From the NCBI RefSeq assembly GCF_020564935.1, contig NZ_JAJCXB010000009.1, forward strand, positions 1 through 64,000: a DNA stretch of 64,000 nt, read 5' to 3'. The notes beneath the pieces were generated by a model that was given only the letters and a program-made list of their open reading frames with translations, did no database searches and had not been told where the DNA came from. Made by a program: the position numbers and the translations under genes. Source of the stretch: Streptomyces pinistramenti (lineage in GTDB: Bacteria; Actinomycetota; Actinomycetes; Streptomycetales; Streptomycetaceae). Below are positions 26,427 to 34,839 of the stretch, piece after piece; position 1 is the stretch's first letter, and each line of letters begins with the position of its first letter.

Positions 26427-27337
26427 GCGTCACCACCGTCGCCCTGCTCCTGGCCGCGGGAGTCGCCGTGGCCCTGGGAGCCGCGGCGCTGCACACCGTC
26501 CGTGCACTGCGCCGGCAGCTCACCGAGCTGCGCGCCGAACTGCTCGCCGCCCGGAACGGCGCCGCCGCCGGAGGACTGATCCCGGCCGCCCGGCCGGCCC
26601 CGGTGGCCGAGACGCCGCTGGCCGACATACGGACGGCGGTAGCCGAAGCGCTCGCCGATGAACGGGAGCGGGAACTGACGGAGGCCCGCGCGTTCTGGGC
26701 CGCACAGGAGGCCAGGGACGCCGCCGACACCCCGTCGCTGCTGGGCGGCCTGACCGGCCTCGGAGACGAGGGCCCGCTGGACGCGCGCACCGAGCAGCGC
26801 GAGTTCTCCGACCGGCTCGATCTGGACCACTTCGACAACCAGCCGTTCCTGCCCCGCCAGGCGGATCTGGCGGGCCTGGAGTCGTTCGCCGCGCTGGAGC
26901 CCGTCGACGCCCTGGACTCCCTGGACGCGACGGAGTGGGAGCCCGGCGACGACGCCGAGTCCGCCGAACTGGCCGCCGCCCGCAGGCGCCACCCCTCGCA
27001 TCCGGACTTCTCCCCCGTGCCGGTGGTCGGCGATCACGAGCGCACCGTCGCACGCCTTGAGGAGCTGGCGGACCAGAGCGTCCCGCTCGCCGACGTCCGG
27101 CCGGGCCCGCTGGGCACCCTGGACGTCTACGTCTTCACCGACGGCACCACACTGTGTCTGACGCCGGGTCACCGCGAGACCTCGGAGAGCGTCGCGGACG
27201 CCCTGCGCGACGGCCACACCCCGGTCCTGCTGGGCGGCTCCGGCATCTCGGGCGCGTACGCGCTGACCTTCGCCTGGGGCGAGGGCCGGCAGCAGAGCGT
27301 CTACATCCTGGCCGACCGCGTCATCGCCTCGCTCTGA
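26423..27337 (+). CDS. Membrane-anchored protein of unknown function
   Basis: A 304-aa protein with one N-terminal helix (VTTVALLLAAGVAVALGAAAL), then a coiled-coil-like segment (RALRRQLTELRAELLAAR), a very acidic middle of about 100 residues, and a globular C-terminus of about 100 residues (GTLDVYVFTDGTTLCLTPGH to SVYILADRVIASL). The C-terminal domain could be a small alpha/beta sensor or binding module. It is coupled to the small ORF upstream. I do not recognise the family. Confidence 0.72.
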   Translation: MSVTTVALLLAAGVAVALGAAALHTVRALRRQLTELRAELLAARNGAAAGGLIPAARPAPVAETPLADIRTAVAEALADERERELTEARAFWAAQEARDAADTPSLLGGLTGLGDEGPLDARTEQREFSDRLDLDHFDNQPFLPRQADLAGLESFAALEPVDALDSLDATEWEPGDDAESAELAAARRRHPSHPDFSPVPVVGDHERTVARLEELADQSVPLADVRPGPLGTLDVYVFTDGTTLCLTPGHRETSESVADALRDGHTPVLLGGSGISGAYALTFAWGEGRQQSVYILADRVIASL

Positions 27338-27353
27338 CCCGGCCCGGCCCGCG

Positions 27354-27674
27354 CTACCAGCGCCCCGCCGTCTCCCGGACCTTCCCCACGGCCTCCGCCA
27401 GTTCACCGGCGGGGGCCGCGCTCGCGTTCCGCAGCGCTTCGGCCAGGTCGTGACCGGCCACCGCGAGCTGGTCGCCGACCGCGAACATCCCGGCGTCCGG
27501 CAGCACGTACGGCTCCCGCTGCGGGCTCTCGATGCGCTGCGCACGGTCGGCCAACTCCCGTGCGAGGGCGAGCGCTTCGGCCGCGGCGCCGCGGCCGAGC
27601 GTGCTCTGCGGCAGCGACCTGAGGCGGTCGGCGAAGGCGTCCACGGCATTCTGCAAAGGCGTTACGTCAAGCAC
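27354..27674 (-). CDS. Hypothetical protein, 106 residues
   Basis: A small, all-helical looking protein (VDAFADRLRSL, ALALARELADRAQRIE, DQLAVAGHDLAEALRNA). The start is a GTG with only a weak site upstream. It is convergent with the preceding gene and divergent from the DUF4287-like gene. Codon bias is typical of the region, which supports a real gene. No function is visible. Confidence 0.55.
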   Translation of the reverse strand: MLDVTPLQNAVDAFADRLRSLPQSTLGRGAAAEALALARELADRAQRIESPQREPYVLPDAGMFAVGDQLAVAGHDLAEALRNASAAPAGELAEAVGKVRETAGRW

Positions 27675-27771
27675 GGCGTGAGCCTATGCGCCACCCACAG
27701 GTGGTTGCCAACGCTCGAACGCTCAGGCACGGTGTGCTGAAGTCCAGCATCGAACGCGTCCGGAGGCGCCG

Positions 27772-27999
27772 ATGTCTCAGATGTTCTCCGAAGAAACCCA
27801 CCGGAATCTGCTCTCCCGTATCCCGCACTGCACCGGCCGGGAAATCTCCGAATGGCTGCGCACCGTCGATGAGGGCCCTGCGCTCTTCCGCTTCGACGAA
27901 CGGGTCAGCTGGCTGCGCGGCGCGCACCAGCTCGCGTACGGGCACGCCAAGGCGATCGTCCATGAGCACGATCTCAGGCGCGCCGCCCGCAAGCGCTGA
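27772..27999 (+). CDS. DUF4287-like small protein
   Basis: A 75-residue protein. HRNLLSRIPHCTGREISEWLRTV and the later LAYGHAKAIVHEHDLRRAAR match the short DUF4287-type pattern as I remember it. It is probably cytoplasmic and of unknown function. It ends 21 bases before a very strong terminator hairpin. Confidence 0.7.
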   Translation: MSQMFSEETHRNLLSRIPHCTGREISEWLRTVDEGPALFRFDERVSWLRGAHQLAYGHAKAIVHEHDLRRAARKR

Positions 28000-28020
28000 G
28001 CCCGCCGGGAGCGGGAACGC

Positions 28021-28056
28021 CGAAGGCCCCGCGGGCAGTTGCCCGCGGGGCCTTCG
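28021..28056. terminator. Bidirectional terminator
   Basis: A perfect 16-bp stem (28021-28036 with 28041-28056) closes a 4-base AGTT loop between two convergent genes. Confidence 0.9.
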
Positions 28057-28097
28057 TGCGCCGCCGCTGCCCGTCGCCGGGGACGCGGCCTGCCGGA

Positions 28098-28940
28098 TCA
28101 GTCCCGGAGGATCGAGATCAGGCGCAGCATCTCCAGGTAGATCCACACCAGGGTGAGGGTCAGGCCGAACGCCGCCAGCCAGGACTCCTCGCGCGGGGCG
28201 CCGTAGGCGACGCCGTCCTCGACCTGCTTGAAGTCCAGCGCCAGGAACAGCGCGCCGAGGACCACACCCACCAGGCCGAAGAGGATGCCCATGCCGCCGC
28301 TGCGGAAGCCGAGGCCGTCCCCACCGCCGAACACCATGAACAGGCAGTTGACCAGCGACAGGAGCACGAAGCCCATGGCGGCGATCATCACGAAGCGGGT
28401 GAAGCGGGCGGTGACCCGGACGATCCGCGTCTTGTAGGCGATGAGCATGGTGACGAACACCGCCATGGTGCCCAGCACCGCCTGCATGGGCGCGCCGTTC
28501 ATCTTCGGCAGGTCGTTGATGAACCCGCTGAGGGCGCCGAGGAACAGGCCCTCCAGCACGGCGTACGACAGGATCAGCGCGGGCGAGGGCTTGCGCTTGA
28601 ACGACTGGACGAGGCCCAGCACCATCGCGACCAGGCCGGCGCCGAGGGCGAAGCCGAGGTTGTCGGTCAGGAAGAGCCAGCCGACGGTGGCGCCCGCGAT
28701 GACCGTGCCGAGCGTCATGGCGGTGCGCGCGACGACGTCGTCCATCGTCATCGGGCGGGTCTGCGGCGTGTACTGCGGCGGTGCCTGGGTGGCGGCCTGC
28801 GCCGCGCCCTGGGCGTAGGGGTTGGTTCCTGCGTACGGGTCGGCTGCGGGGCCCCCGGCCTTCGGCGGCGCGTTGAAGCCCGCGTAGCCGGTGTCGCGGC
28901 TGAACCCCCGTCGCGAGAAGACCGGGTTGCTGCTCCTCAT
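28098..28940 (-). CDS. Bax inhibitor-1/YccA family membrane protein
   Basis: A 280-aa protein. The first 70 residues are Gly/Pro/Ala-rich and soluble, and seven membrane helices follow from MTMDDVVARTAMTLGTVIAG to the end. YAVLEGLFLGALSG in the middle and ALDFKQVEDGV before the last helix are typical of the family, whose members are thought to act as pH-sensitive calcium or ion leak channels. It stands alone before the strong terminator. Confidence 0.88.
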   Translation of the reverse strand: MRSSNPVFSRRGFSRDTGYAGFNAPPKAGGPAADPYAGTNPYAQGAAQAATQAPPQYTPQTRPMTMDDVVARTAMTLGTVIAGATVGWLFLTDNLGFALGAGLVAMVLGLVQSFKRKPSPALILSYAVLEGLFLGALSGFINDLPKMNGAPMQAVLGTMAVFVTMLIAYKTRIVRVTARFTRFVMIAAMGFVLLSLVNCLFMVFGGGDGLGFRSGGMGILFGLVGVVLGALFLALDFKQVEDGVAYGAPREESWLAAFGLTLTLVWIYLEMLRLISILRD

Positions 28941-29104
28941 CTCACTCCTCCATGGCCGCCCTGCGCGGCCTTCCCCACAGGGTAATGGCTTGGCAAAGAC
29001 ATATGCCTACTTCTTGGGCATGATCTTCCCCTGATTTCCAGGGGCTTATCTACGCCACGAGGAGTACGTACGGGAGCCCGCAAAGGTGCCCGGCTCCCCG
29101 GGCC

Positions 29105-29147
29105 GGGTGAGGGGCGCCGTCCCCGATCGGGACGGCGCCCCTCACCC
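29105..29147 (-). terminator. Terminator at the end of the biosynthetic operon
   Basis: A perfect 19-bp stem (29105-29123 with 29129-29147) with a 5-base loop, eight bases after the MFS gene stop. It is the first strong terminator in the leftward direction after the AurF-like gene at 36568. Confidence 0.9.
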
Positions 29148-29154
29148 ATGGGCC

Positions 29155-30414
29155 CTAGCGGGCGATGTGCCCGCCGCGCCCCGCGAGCGCTCCGGTGAGG
29201 CCCATCGGCACCGCCAGGACCACCAGGGCGATCAGCCCCGCGGTCCATGCGCCGGTCAGGTCGCGGGCGGCGCCGAACGCGGTGGGACCGACGGCCGCCA
29301 GCAGGTAGCCCACGCACTGGGACATCGCCGACAGCAGCCCCGCTTCGTGCGTGGTGCGGGCGCAGAGGGACATGTAGGTGATGCCCAGGGACAGCACCGC
29401 CCCCAGGCCGAGGCCCAGGACGGCGGCCCAGAGCACGGCCGCCCCGGTCGGCGCCGCGATCAGGCCGACGAAGGCGGCCACGCACAGCACGGTGCCCCAC
29501 ACCGCCAGGTAGCTCTGCTGCCGGGAGCGCTGCGCCCAGAGCGGCACCAGGACCGACGTGACCACGGCGGAGCCCATGCAGACCGCCAGCAGCACCCCGG
29601 CGCCGCCCTCGGTGTAGCCGTGGTCGATGTAGAACGACGGCAGCCAGGTGGTCGCGGTGTAGTACAGCAGCGACTGGAACGCGTAGAAGAGGGCGACCGC
29701 CCAGGCCAGCTTGGAGCGCCAGATCGAACCGCCGGCCTGCACCGGGACCGGCGGCTGCTCCCGTCCGCGCCGCAGCCGCGGCACCCACACCACCAGCGCC
29801 ACCAGCGCCAGGACGCCCCAGACGGCGAGGCCGCCGGCCCAGGACAGCGGCAGCGCGTCCCGCAGCGGGACGGTGGTGGCGGCCGCGACCGCGCCGCCGC
29901 CGACCAGCATGGTGGTGTGCAGGCCGGACATCAGCCCGACCCGCTCCGGGAAGTCCCGCTTGATCAGCGCGGTGATGACGACGTTCGCGACCGCCACCGC
30001 GGTGCCGACCAGGAACGAGCCGGCGAACAGCGGGAACAGCTCCGGGATCAGGCGCACCGCGGTGCCGGCCAGCAGCACCGCGAGCACCGCCACCAGGGTG
30101 CGTTCCATGCCCCAGCGGCGGGACAGCCGGGGCGCGAGCGGCGCGAAGATGCCGAAGCAGATCAGCGGGAGCGTCGACAGCACGCCGGCACCGCCGTTGG
30201 ACAGGCCGGTGACGTGCCGGATCTCGTCCAGCAGCGGGGAGACCGCCACGATGGCGGGCCGCATGTTGATCCCGACCAGCAGCACCGCCAGCGCGTACCA
30301 GATCAGGTGACGCCGGTTCGGGTGCGTGCCGGGGCCGGGGCCGGCCGCGGCGGGCAGGTCCGCGGTCTCGTGGGGCGGCGAAGCGGGGGCTGCCGGTTCA
30401 GGGGGTGGGGTCAC
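29155..30414 (-). CDS. MFS transporter, CynX/NimT type
   Basis: A 419-aa major-facilitator protein with about 12 helices, starting with RRHLIWYALAVLLVGINMRPAIVAVSPLLDEI, the usual opening of the cyanate/nitroimidazole transporter group. The GTG at 30414 with AAGGA six bases before is chosen; the in-frame extension upstream is Pro-rich and overlaps the intergenic region. Its place at the end of the cluster suggests export of the product, or resistance to it. Relatives handle small nitrogenous anions and nitro compounds, which is in keeping with an N-oxygenated product. Confidence 0.85.
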   Translation of the reverse strand: MTPPPEPAAPASPPHETADLPAAAGPGPGTHPNRRHLIWYALAVLLVGINMRPAIVAVSPLLDEIRHVTGLSNGGAGVLSTLPLICFGIFAPLAPRLSRRWGMERTLVAVLAVLLAGTAVRLIPELFPLFAGSFLVGTAVAVANVVITALIKRDFPERVGLMSGLHTTMLVGGGAVAAATTVPLRDALPLSWAGGLAVWGVLALVALVVWVPRLRRGREQPPVPVQAGGSIWRSKLAWAVALFYAFQSLLYYTATTWLPSFYIDHGYTEGGAGVLLAVCMGSAVVTSVLVPLWAQRSRQQSYLAVWGTVLCVAAFVGLIAAPTGAAVLWAAVLGLGLGAVLSLGITYMSLCARTTHEAGLLSAMSQCVGYLLAAVGPTAFGAARDLTGAWTAGLIALVVLAVPMGLTGALAGRGGHIAR

Positions 30415-30522
30415 GAGCGGTCCTTCCGGGGGTGCGCACCACCGGGCCGTCGCCTCCGACCGGTGCCGGGGAGGCAGGAGCGGAGCGGGCGACGGCCCGG
30501 TGGGCATGCGGGGGTGCTGTCG

Positions 30523-31305
30523 TCAGGCGGCGGTGGTGAACGGCACGGCTTCCCCGTCGCCGGGAGCGACGGCGTGCACGCCCCTGGCCTTGGCGGCCCG
30601 CAGGAAACGCCCCCGCACGTCGTCCTGTTCGGCGTAGTACGGCGGGTTGTCGAACAGCTCGTAGTGGATCGCGCAGGCGGTCTTCGCCCCGAGCACGACG
30701 GCCGCTTCGACGGCCTGCTCCGGGGTGAGCGTGGCGGGCTGGTTGGTGGGGGTGAACCCCTCGCGCTGGGTCAGCACCCCGGCGATCGGCAGGAACGCGA
30801 CGTCGAAGGGGCCGTGGTCCTTCGCGATCTGCCACCACCGGCCGTGCCAGATGGTGTCGCCGAAGTGGATGATGCGCAGGCCCTCGGTCTCGACGATCCA
30901 CGCGACCTGGTCGTCGCCGCGCCAGTCGTGGGAGGCCACCGGGATGGTGGTGAACGGCCCGATCTGCCGCTGCTCGCCCAGTTCCTGCGGGGTGGCGGTC
31001 ACCCCCATCCCGTCCAGGATGCCGAGGATCGGGGTGTGGCAGCCCACGGTGCCGCCGTCGTCGGCGGCGATGCCGGCGAGCAGTTCCCGGTCGCAGTGGT
31101 CGGGGTGGATGTGGGTGATGACGGCGTGGGTGCGCACCCCGGGGGACGCCTCGATGTCGGGCAGGGGGCGCTTCGGCAGCCCCTGGAAGCCCGCGAGGTC
31201 CGCGGTGTTCTTGAGGGGATCGATGACCACCCGCCGGTCTCCGGCGGCCACTTCGACGCCGGCCCAGGCGAGCCGCCGGAGTGTGACGTTCTCGGCTGCA
31301 CTCAT
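30523..31305 (-). CDS. Metallo-beta-lactamase-fold hydrolase, UlaG-like
   Basis: A 260-aa protein. THIHPDHCD is the HxHxDH metal motif; PVASHDWRGDD and IIHFGDTIWHGRW supply the next His and Asp, and AIHYELFDN a late His. GAGGAG precedes the ATG. It lies 28 bases after the catalase on the same strand. Such enzymes cleave lactones, phosphoesters or thioesters; in this cluster release of a carrier-bound product is possible but unproven. Confidence 0.83.
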   Translation of the reverse strand: MSAAENVTLRRLAWAGVEVAAGDRRVVIDPLKNTADLAGFQGLPKRPLPDIEASPGVRTHAVITHIHPDHCDRELLAGIAADDGGTVGCHTPILGILDGMGVTATPQELGEQRQIGPFTTIPVASHDWRGDDQVAWIVETEGLRIIHFGDTIWHGRWWQIAKDHGPFDVAFLPIAGVLTQREGFTPTNQPATLTPEQAVEAAVVLGAKTACAIHYELFDNPPYYAEQDDVRGRFLRAAKARGVHAVAPGDGEAVPFTTAA

Positions 31306-31333
31306 GGTCTGCTCCTCGCGACGCTGTTCGTGA

Positions 31334-32791
31334 TTACTTGCCGTTGACACCCAGGCCCCTGGCAACGCGGGCGCCCAGGTCCTTGTGGACGTGGTTCCAG
31401 TACGCGACGACGCGTTCCTTCATCGCCGTGTGCACCTCGGGCGCGGAGGCGTGCGCGACGATGTTGGTCACCAGGTGCGCGCGGTCCGTTTCGGTCAGGA
31501 CCTTTTCCCAGAGGGCGCGGGCCTGGCCGAAGTCGTCGTCTTCGGTGCGCAGCCGGTGGGCGCTGCGCACCAGTTCCCCGGTGACCTCGTAGCCCTCGCC
31601 GGCCAGCAGGCCCGGGTCGCCGGCCGGGCCACCCGCGCTGTTGGGCGCGTACACGGGGTCGCTCGGGTTGTCGAAGCGCATGGCGCCGTCGCGGTTGTAG
31701 GAGTGCACCGCGTTCCTCGGCCGGTTGACCGGCAGCTGGAGGTAGTTGGCGCCGATCCGGTGGCGGTGGGTGTCGGGGTAGCTGAACAGCCGGCCCTGGA
31801 GCATCTTGTCCGGCGACGGCGCGATCCCGGGCACCAGGTTCGACGGCTCGAACGCGGCCTGCTCGACCTCGGCGAAGTAGTTCTCCGGGTTCCGGTTCAG
31901 GGTCAGGGTGCCGATGTCGATCGGCGGGTAGTCCTCGTGCGGCCAGATCTTGGTCAGGTCGAACGGGTTGAACCGGTAGTCCACGGCGTCCGCGAACGGC
32001 ATGACCTGCACCTGGAGGGTCCAGGACGGGTGGTCGCCGGTGTCGATCGACCGGTGGAGGTCCCGGATGTGCGCGTCCGGGTCATCGGCGGCCGCGGCCG
32101 CCGCCTCGTCGTGGGTGAAGTTCTTGATGCCCTGGTCCGTCTTGAAGTGGTACTTCACCCAGAACTTCTCGCCGGCGGCGTTGTACCACAGGAACGTATG
32201 GCTGCCGTAGCCGTTCATGTGCCGCCAGGAGAACGGGGTACCGCGGTCGGACATCAGGAGCGTGACCTGGTGCGCCGACTCCGGCGAGAGCGTCCAGAAA
32301 TCCCACTGCATGTTGTTGTCGTGCAGATGGTTGTCGGCACGGCGCTTCTGCGAGTGGATGAAGTCCGGGAATTTCAGCGGGTCACGGATGAAGAAGATCG
32401 GGGTGTTGTTTCCGACGATGTCGTAATTGCCTTCGTCGGTGTACAGCTTGACCGCGAAACCGCGCGGGTCACGCACCGTGTCCGCGAAGCCGAGTTCACC
32501 AGCGACCGTGGAGAAACGCAGGAACAGGTCCGTGCGCTTGCCGCGCTGGAATACGTTTGCCTTGGTGAACTGGCTGACGTCCTCGGTGATTTCGAGAACT
32601 CCGTAAGCGCCGCCGCCCTTGGCGTGCACGACCCGCTCGGGGACACGCTCACGGTCGAAGGCCGCCAGTTTCTGGATGAGGTGGTGATCCTGCAGCAGCA
32701 ACGGGCCGTTGGAGCCGACGGACTGGGAATACTCGTCGCTCGATACCGGGATACCGCTGTCCGTGGTCGTCACCCGACGACGCTCGGTCAT
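31334..32791 (-). CDS. Haem catalase, clade 3 size
   Basis: A 485-aa monofunctional catalase. VVHAKGGGAYG carries the distal His, FRFSTV and NNTPIFFIRDP the distal Asn region, and LFSYPDTHRHRIGANY the proximal Tyr with the R-x-x-x-Y pattern. The ATG at 32791 has AAGGGA at a fair distance. It lies 88 bases after the methyltransferase in the same direction. It could protect the peroxide-sensitive di-iron chemistry or be a general stress gene captured in the operon. Confidence 0.93.
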   Translation of the reverse strand: MTERRRVTTTDSGIPVSSDEYSQSVGSNGPLLLQDHHLIQKLAAFDRERVPERVVHAKGGGAYGVLEITEDVSQFTKANVFQRGKRTDLFLRFSTVAGELGFADTVRDPRGFAVKLYTDEGNYDIVGNNTPIFFIRDPLKFPDFIHSQKRRADNHLHDNNMQWDFWTLSPESAHQVTLLMSDRGTPFSWRHMNGYGSHTFLWYNAAGEKFWVKYHFKTDQGIKNFTHDEAAAAAADDPDAHIRDLHRSIDTGDHPSWTLQVQVMPFADAVDYRFNPFDLTKIWPHEDYPPIDIGTLTLNRNPENYFAEVEQAAFEPSNLVPGIAPSPDKMLQGRLFSYPDTHRHRIGANYLQLPVNRPRNAVHSYNRDGAMRFDNPSDPVYAPNSAGGPAGDPGLLAGEGYEVTGELVRSAHRLRTEDDDFGQARALWEKVLTETDRAHLVTNIVAHASAPEVHTAMKERVVAYWNHVHKDLGARVARGLGVNGK

Positions 32792-32879
32792 GCCACATTT
32801 CCCTTCGCTTGACGGATGGTCGGCACACGCGCCGAGAGCGGCACGGCCCCGGGGGGCCGTGCCGCTGGGACGGATGTGC

Positions 32880-33698
32880 TTACGCGAGTTCCGCGCGCAG
32901 CAGCCAGTTGCGCGCCACGCCCTTGACGTCGCGCGGCTGGACGGCGTACGGCCAGCGGGTTTCACCTGCGCCGGGCTCGCCCGGCTCCTTGAGTTCCCGG
33001 ACGGTCCAGCCGGTGCCGGCCATGAACTCCTCGGGCTCGTCGGTGCCGAAGAGCCACGGAATTCCGTCTTCCTTGAGGGCGGAAAGGAAGATCTGGGTGG
33101 CCGGGCCGCGCAGCAGCGACTTGCTCAGAATGTCCACCGCGACCCAGCTGCCGGGGGCGGAATTGTCCGCGAAGGTACGCATCAGCGTGGCGGACTGCTC
33201 CTCGGTCAGGAAGAACAGCAGGGCCTCGGGAACCCACAGCGTCGGCAGCGAAGGGTCGAAGCCGGCGGCACGCAGCGTGGCCGACCAGTCCCCTGCCAGG
33301 TCCGCCCCGACGCGCCGCAGATTGACCGTCGGCTTCGGCGCCCCGAGCTGGGCGAGGCGCTTCTCCTTCTCGTCTATCAGGGCCTGGTGGTCGACCTCGT
33401 AGACGGTGACGTCGTCAGGGAGCCGCAGGCGGAAAGCGCGGGTGTCCATGCCGGCCGCGATCAGCACGACCTGCCGGATTCCCTTTCCGACCAGGTCATT
33501 GATCGTGTCGTCGAAATAGCGGGTGCGGACGGCCACGAACTCGACCAGGCCGCCGCCGCCGTACTTGTCGAGAAGCTCGAATCCACGCGGCTCGGCGAGC
33601 GGCCGGGCCAGCGGGTCTTCGAAAAGCGCGTCGCTCCGCTCGCTTTCCAGCGCGCGGGCGGCCGCGGTCCACTGCGACGTGTAGGACACAGTCTCCAT
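32880..33698 (-). CDS. SAM-dependent methyltransferase, LCM (TIGR00027) family
   Basis: A 272-aa protein. FVAVRTRYFDDTI, the SAM-binding QVVLIAAGMDTRAFRL, VYEVDHQALIDEK and WVPEALLFFLTEE are the standard blocks of actinobacterial leucine-carboxyl-methyltransferase-like proteins. These commonly methylate carboxylates or hydroxyls of natural products. It follows the MaoC gene by 31 bases, so O-methylation or methyl ester formation on the cluster product is the natural guess. Confidence 0.9.
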   Translation of the reverse strand: METVSYTSQWTAAARALESERSDALFEDPLARPLAEPRGFELLDKYGGGGLVEFVAVRTRYFDDTINDLVGKGIRQVVLIAAGMDTRAFRLRLPDDVTVYEVDHQALIDEKEKRLAQLGAPKPTVNLRRVGADLAGDWSATLRAAGFDPSLPTLWVPEALLFFLTEEQSATLMRTFADNSAPGSWVAVDILSKSLLRGPATQIFLSALKEDGIPWLFGTDEPEEFMAGTGWTVRELKEPGEPGAGETRWPYAVQPRDVKGVARNWLLRAELA

Positions 33699-33729
33699 GA
33701 CTGGCTCCGTTTCTAGAGAGGGTCTCTGG

Positions 33730-34200
33730 TCAGGAGTTCTTGGGCCGGCACCGGAACCGGGCGTTGAGGATCAGCGTCAGCACCTCGGCTCCGTCCGCGT
33801 TCAGCAGACGTCCGCGATTGCGGACGATGCGGAAGTCGGGCGCGGAAAGGGACGGCAGGGACGCGATGATTTCGCACGTGCCGGTCAGCACGTCGCCCGG
33901 ACGGACCGGTTGCAGGAAGCGGACTTCGTCCACTCCGGGTGAGCCCTCGACCGTGCCCTCGGCCGCGGCATCGGGCAGCAAGGTCGTCACATACAGGCGC
34001 ATCCAGATCGCCGCGGTGTTCCAGCCGCTGGCGATCAGGCCGCCGAAGGCCGAGGCACGCCCCGCCGCCTCGTCGATGTGGTACGGCTGCGGGTCGTAGG
34101 TCTGGCCGAAAGCGATGATCTCTTCGGCCGTCACCTTGTGCGACCCGAGTTCGTGGCGGGCGCCTTTCTCGTAGTCTTCGGCGTAGAGCAAACGCCCCAT
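33730..34200 (-). CDS. MaoC-like hot-dog dehydratase/hydratase
   Basis: A 156-aa single hot-dog domain. FGQTYDPQPYHIDEAAGRASAFGGLIASG holds the hydratase signature with the catalytic Asp and His. Its ATG overlaps the stop of the carrier-protein gene (TGATG), so translation is coupled. It would hydrate or dehydrate a 2-enoyl/3-hydroxy thioester, in this case perhaps an acyl or aminoacyl chain bound to the neighbouring carrier protein. Confidence 0.88.
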   Translation of the reverse strand: MGRLLYAEDYEKGARHELGSHKVTAEEIIAFGQTYDPQPYHIDEAAGRASAFGGLIASGWNTAAIWMRLYVTTLLPDAAAEGTVEGSPGVDEVRFLQPVRPGDVLTGTCEIIASLPSLSAPDFRIVRNRGRLLNADGAEVLTLILNARFRCRPKNS

Positions 34201-34439
34201 CAGAAAAACTTCTTCTGGATGGCCGACAGCGTGCGGAAGTCGGCCAGATCGATGGCCTCACGGTCGATCTCCACGCCACTGGCCTCCTCGATCGTCAGGA
34301 CGAACTCGACGAAGGAAAGCGAGTCGACGAAGCGAGCGGCGATGAGGTCTTCGTCCGGGGCGATGGATTCGCGCTCGGGGTGCTTGGCCAGAAGCCAGTT
34401 CCGCACTGCGTCAACGTTGGACGAGGTGGTGCTCGGCAT
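34200..34439 (-). CDS. Stand-alone acyl/aminoacyl carrier protein
   Basis: A 79-aa carrier protein. The phosphopantetheine site is FVDSLSFVEFV with Ser40. Helix 1 (VDAVRNWLLAKH) and the last helix fit the four-helix fold. AAGGAG lies upstream of the ATG at 34439. Its 5' end overlaps the phosphopantetheinyl transferase gene by 29 bases and its stop overlaps the MaoC start. The close synthetase-like gene suggests loading with an amino acid rather than a fatty acid. Confidence 0.9.
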   Translation of the reverse strand: MPSTTSSNVDAVRNWLLAKHPERESIAPDEDLIAARFVDSLSFVEFVLTIEEASGVEIDREAIDLADFRTLSAIQKKFF

Positions 34440-34839
34440 GGAACGTCTCCTTATCCGTGGGGAATCCCGCCGCACCGGCTGCGACGGCGACGGCGAACTG
34501 GTCTTCGTGGGAAATGCTGACGTCGATGGCTTCGATGCCGGCTTCGGCGGCCCAGGTGCTCGCCGGCTCGCTGAGCCGGACGGTGGGCCATTTCCCGGTG
34601 GTCTTCAGAACTTCGATGGACTGCCAGGGAAGCGTGCGGTCGGCGACGTGCAAAAGCTTGAACACCGCTTCCTTGGCCGCGATGCGTCCCGCGACGCCGT
34701 GAAGGTCCCACCCGGTGGCGAAGCGGCTCAGTTCCGCTTCCGCCGAGGTGAGCATCAGATGCAGCGGGCCGCTGTCGCCCGCGTCGGCCATGGCCTGCAC
34801 ACGGGCGACGGGAACGAGGTCCACACCGACCCGGATCAC
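34411..34839 (-). CDS. Holo-[carrier protein] synthase, AcpS type
   Basis: A 142-aa protein that transfers 4'-phosphopantetheine from CoA to carrier proteins. IRVGVDLVPVARV holds the first Mg-binding Asp (Asp7), GRIAAKEAVFKLL the Glu, and VSISHEDQFAVAVA the C-terminal strand. It starts with a GTG overlapping the stop of the ligase gene (GTGA). A genome normally has its acpS elsewhere; this extra, coupled copy is probably dedicated to the adjacent carrier protein. Confidence 0.9.
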   Translation of the reverse strand: MIRVGVDLVPVARVQAMADAGDSGPLHLMLTSAEAELSRFATGWDLHGVAGRIAAKEAVFKLLHVADRTLPWQSIEVLKTTGKWPTVRLSEPASTWAAEAGIEAIDVSISHEDQFAVAVAAGAAGFPTDKETFHAEHHLVQR

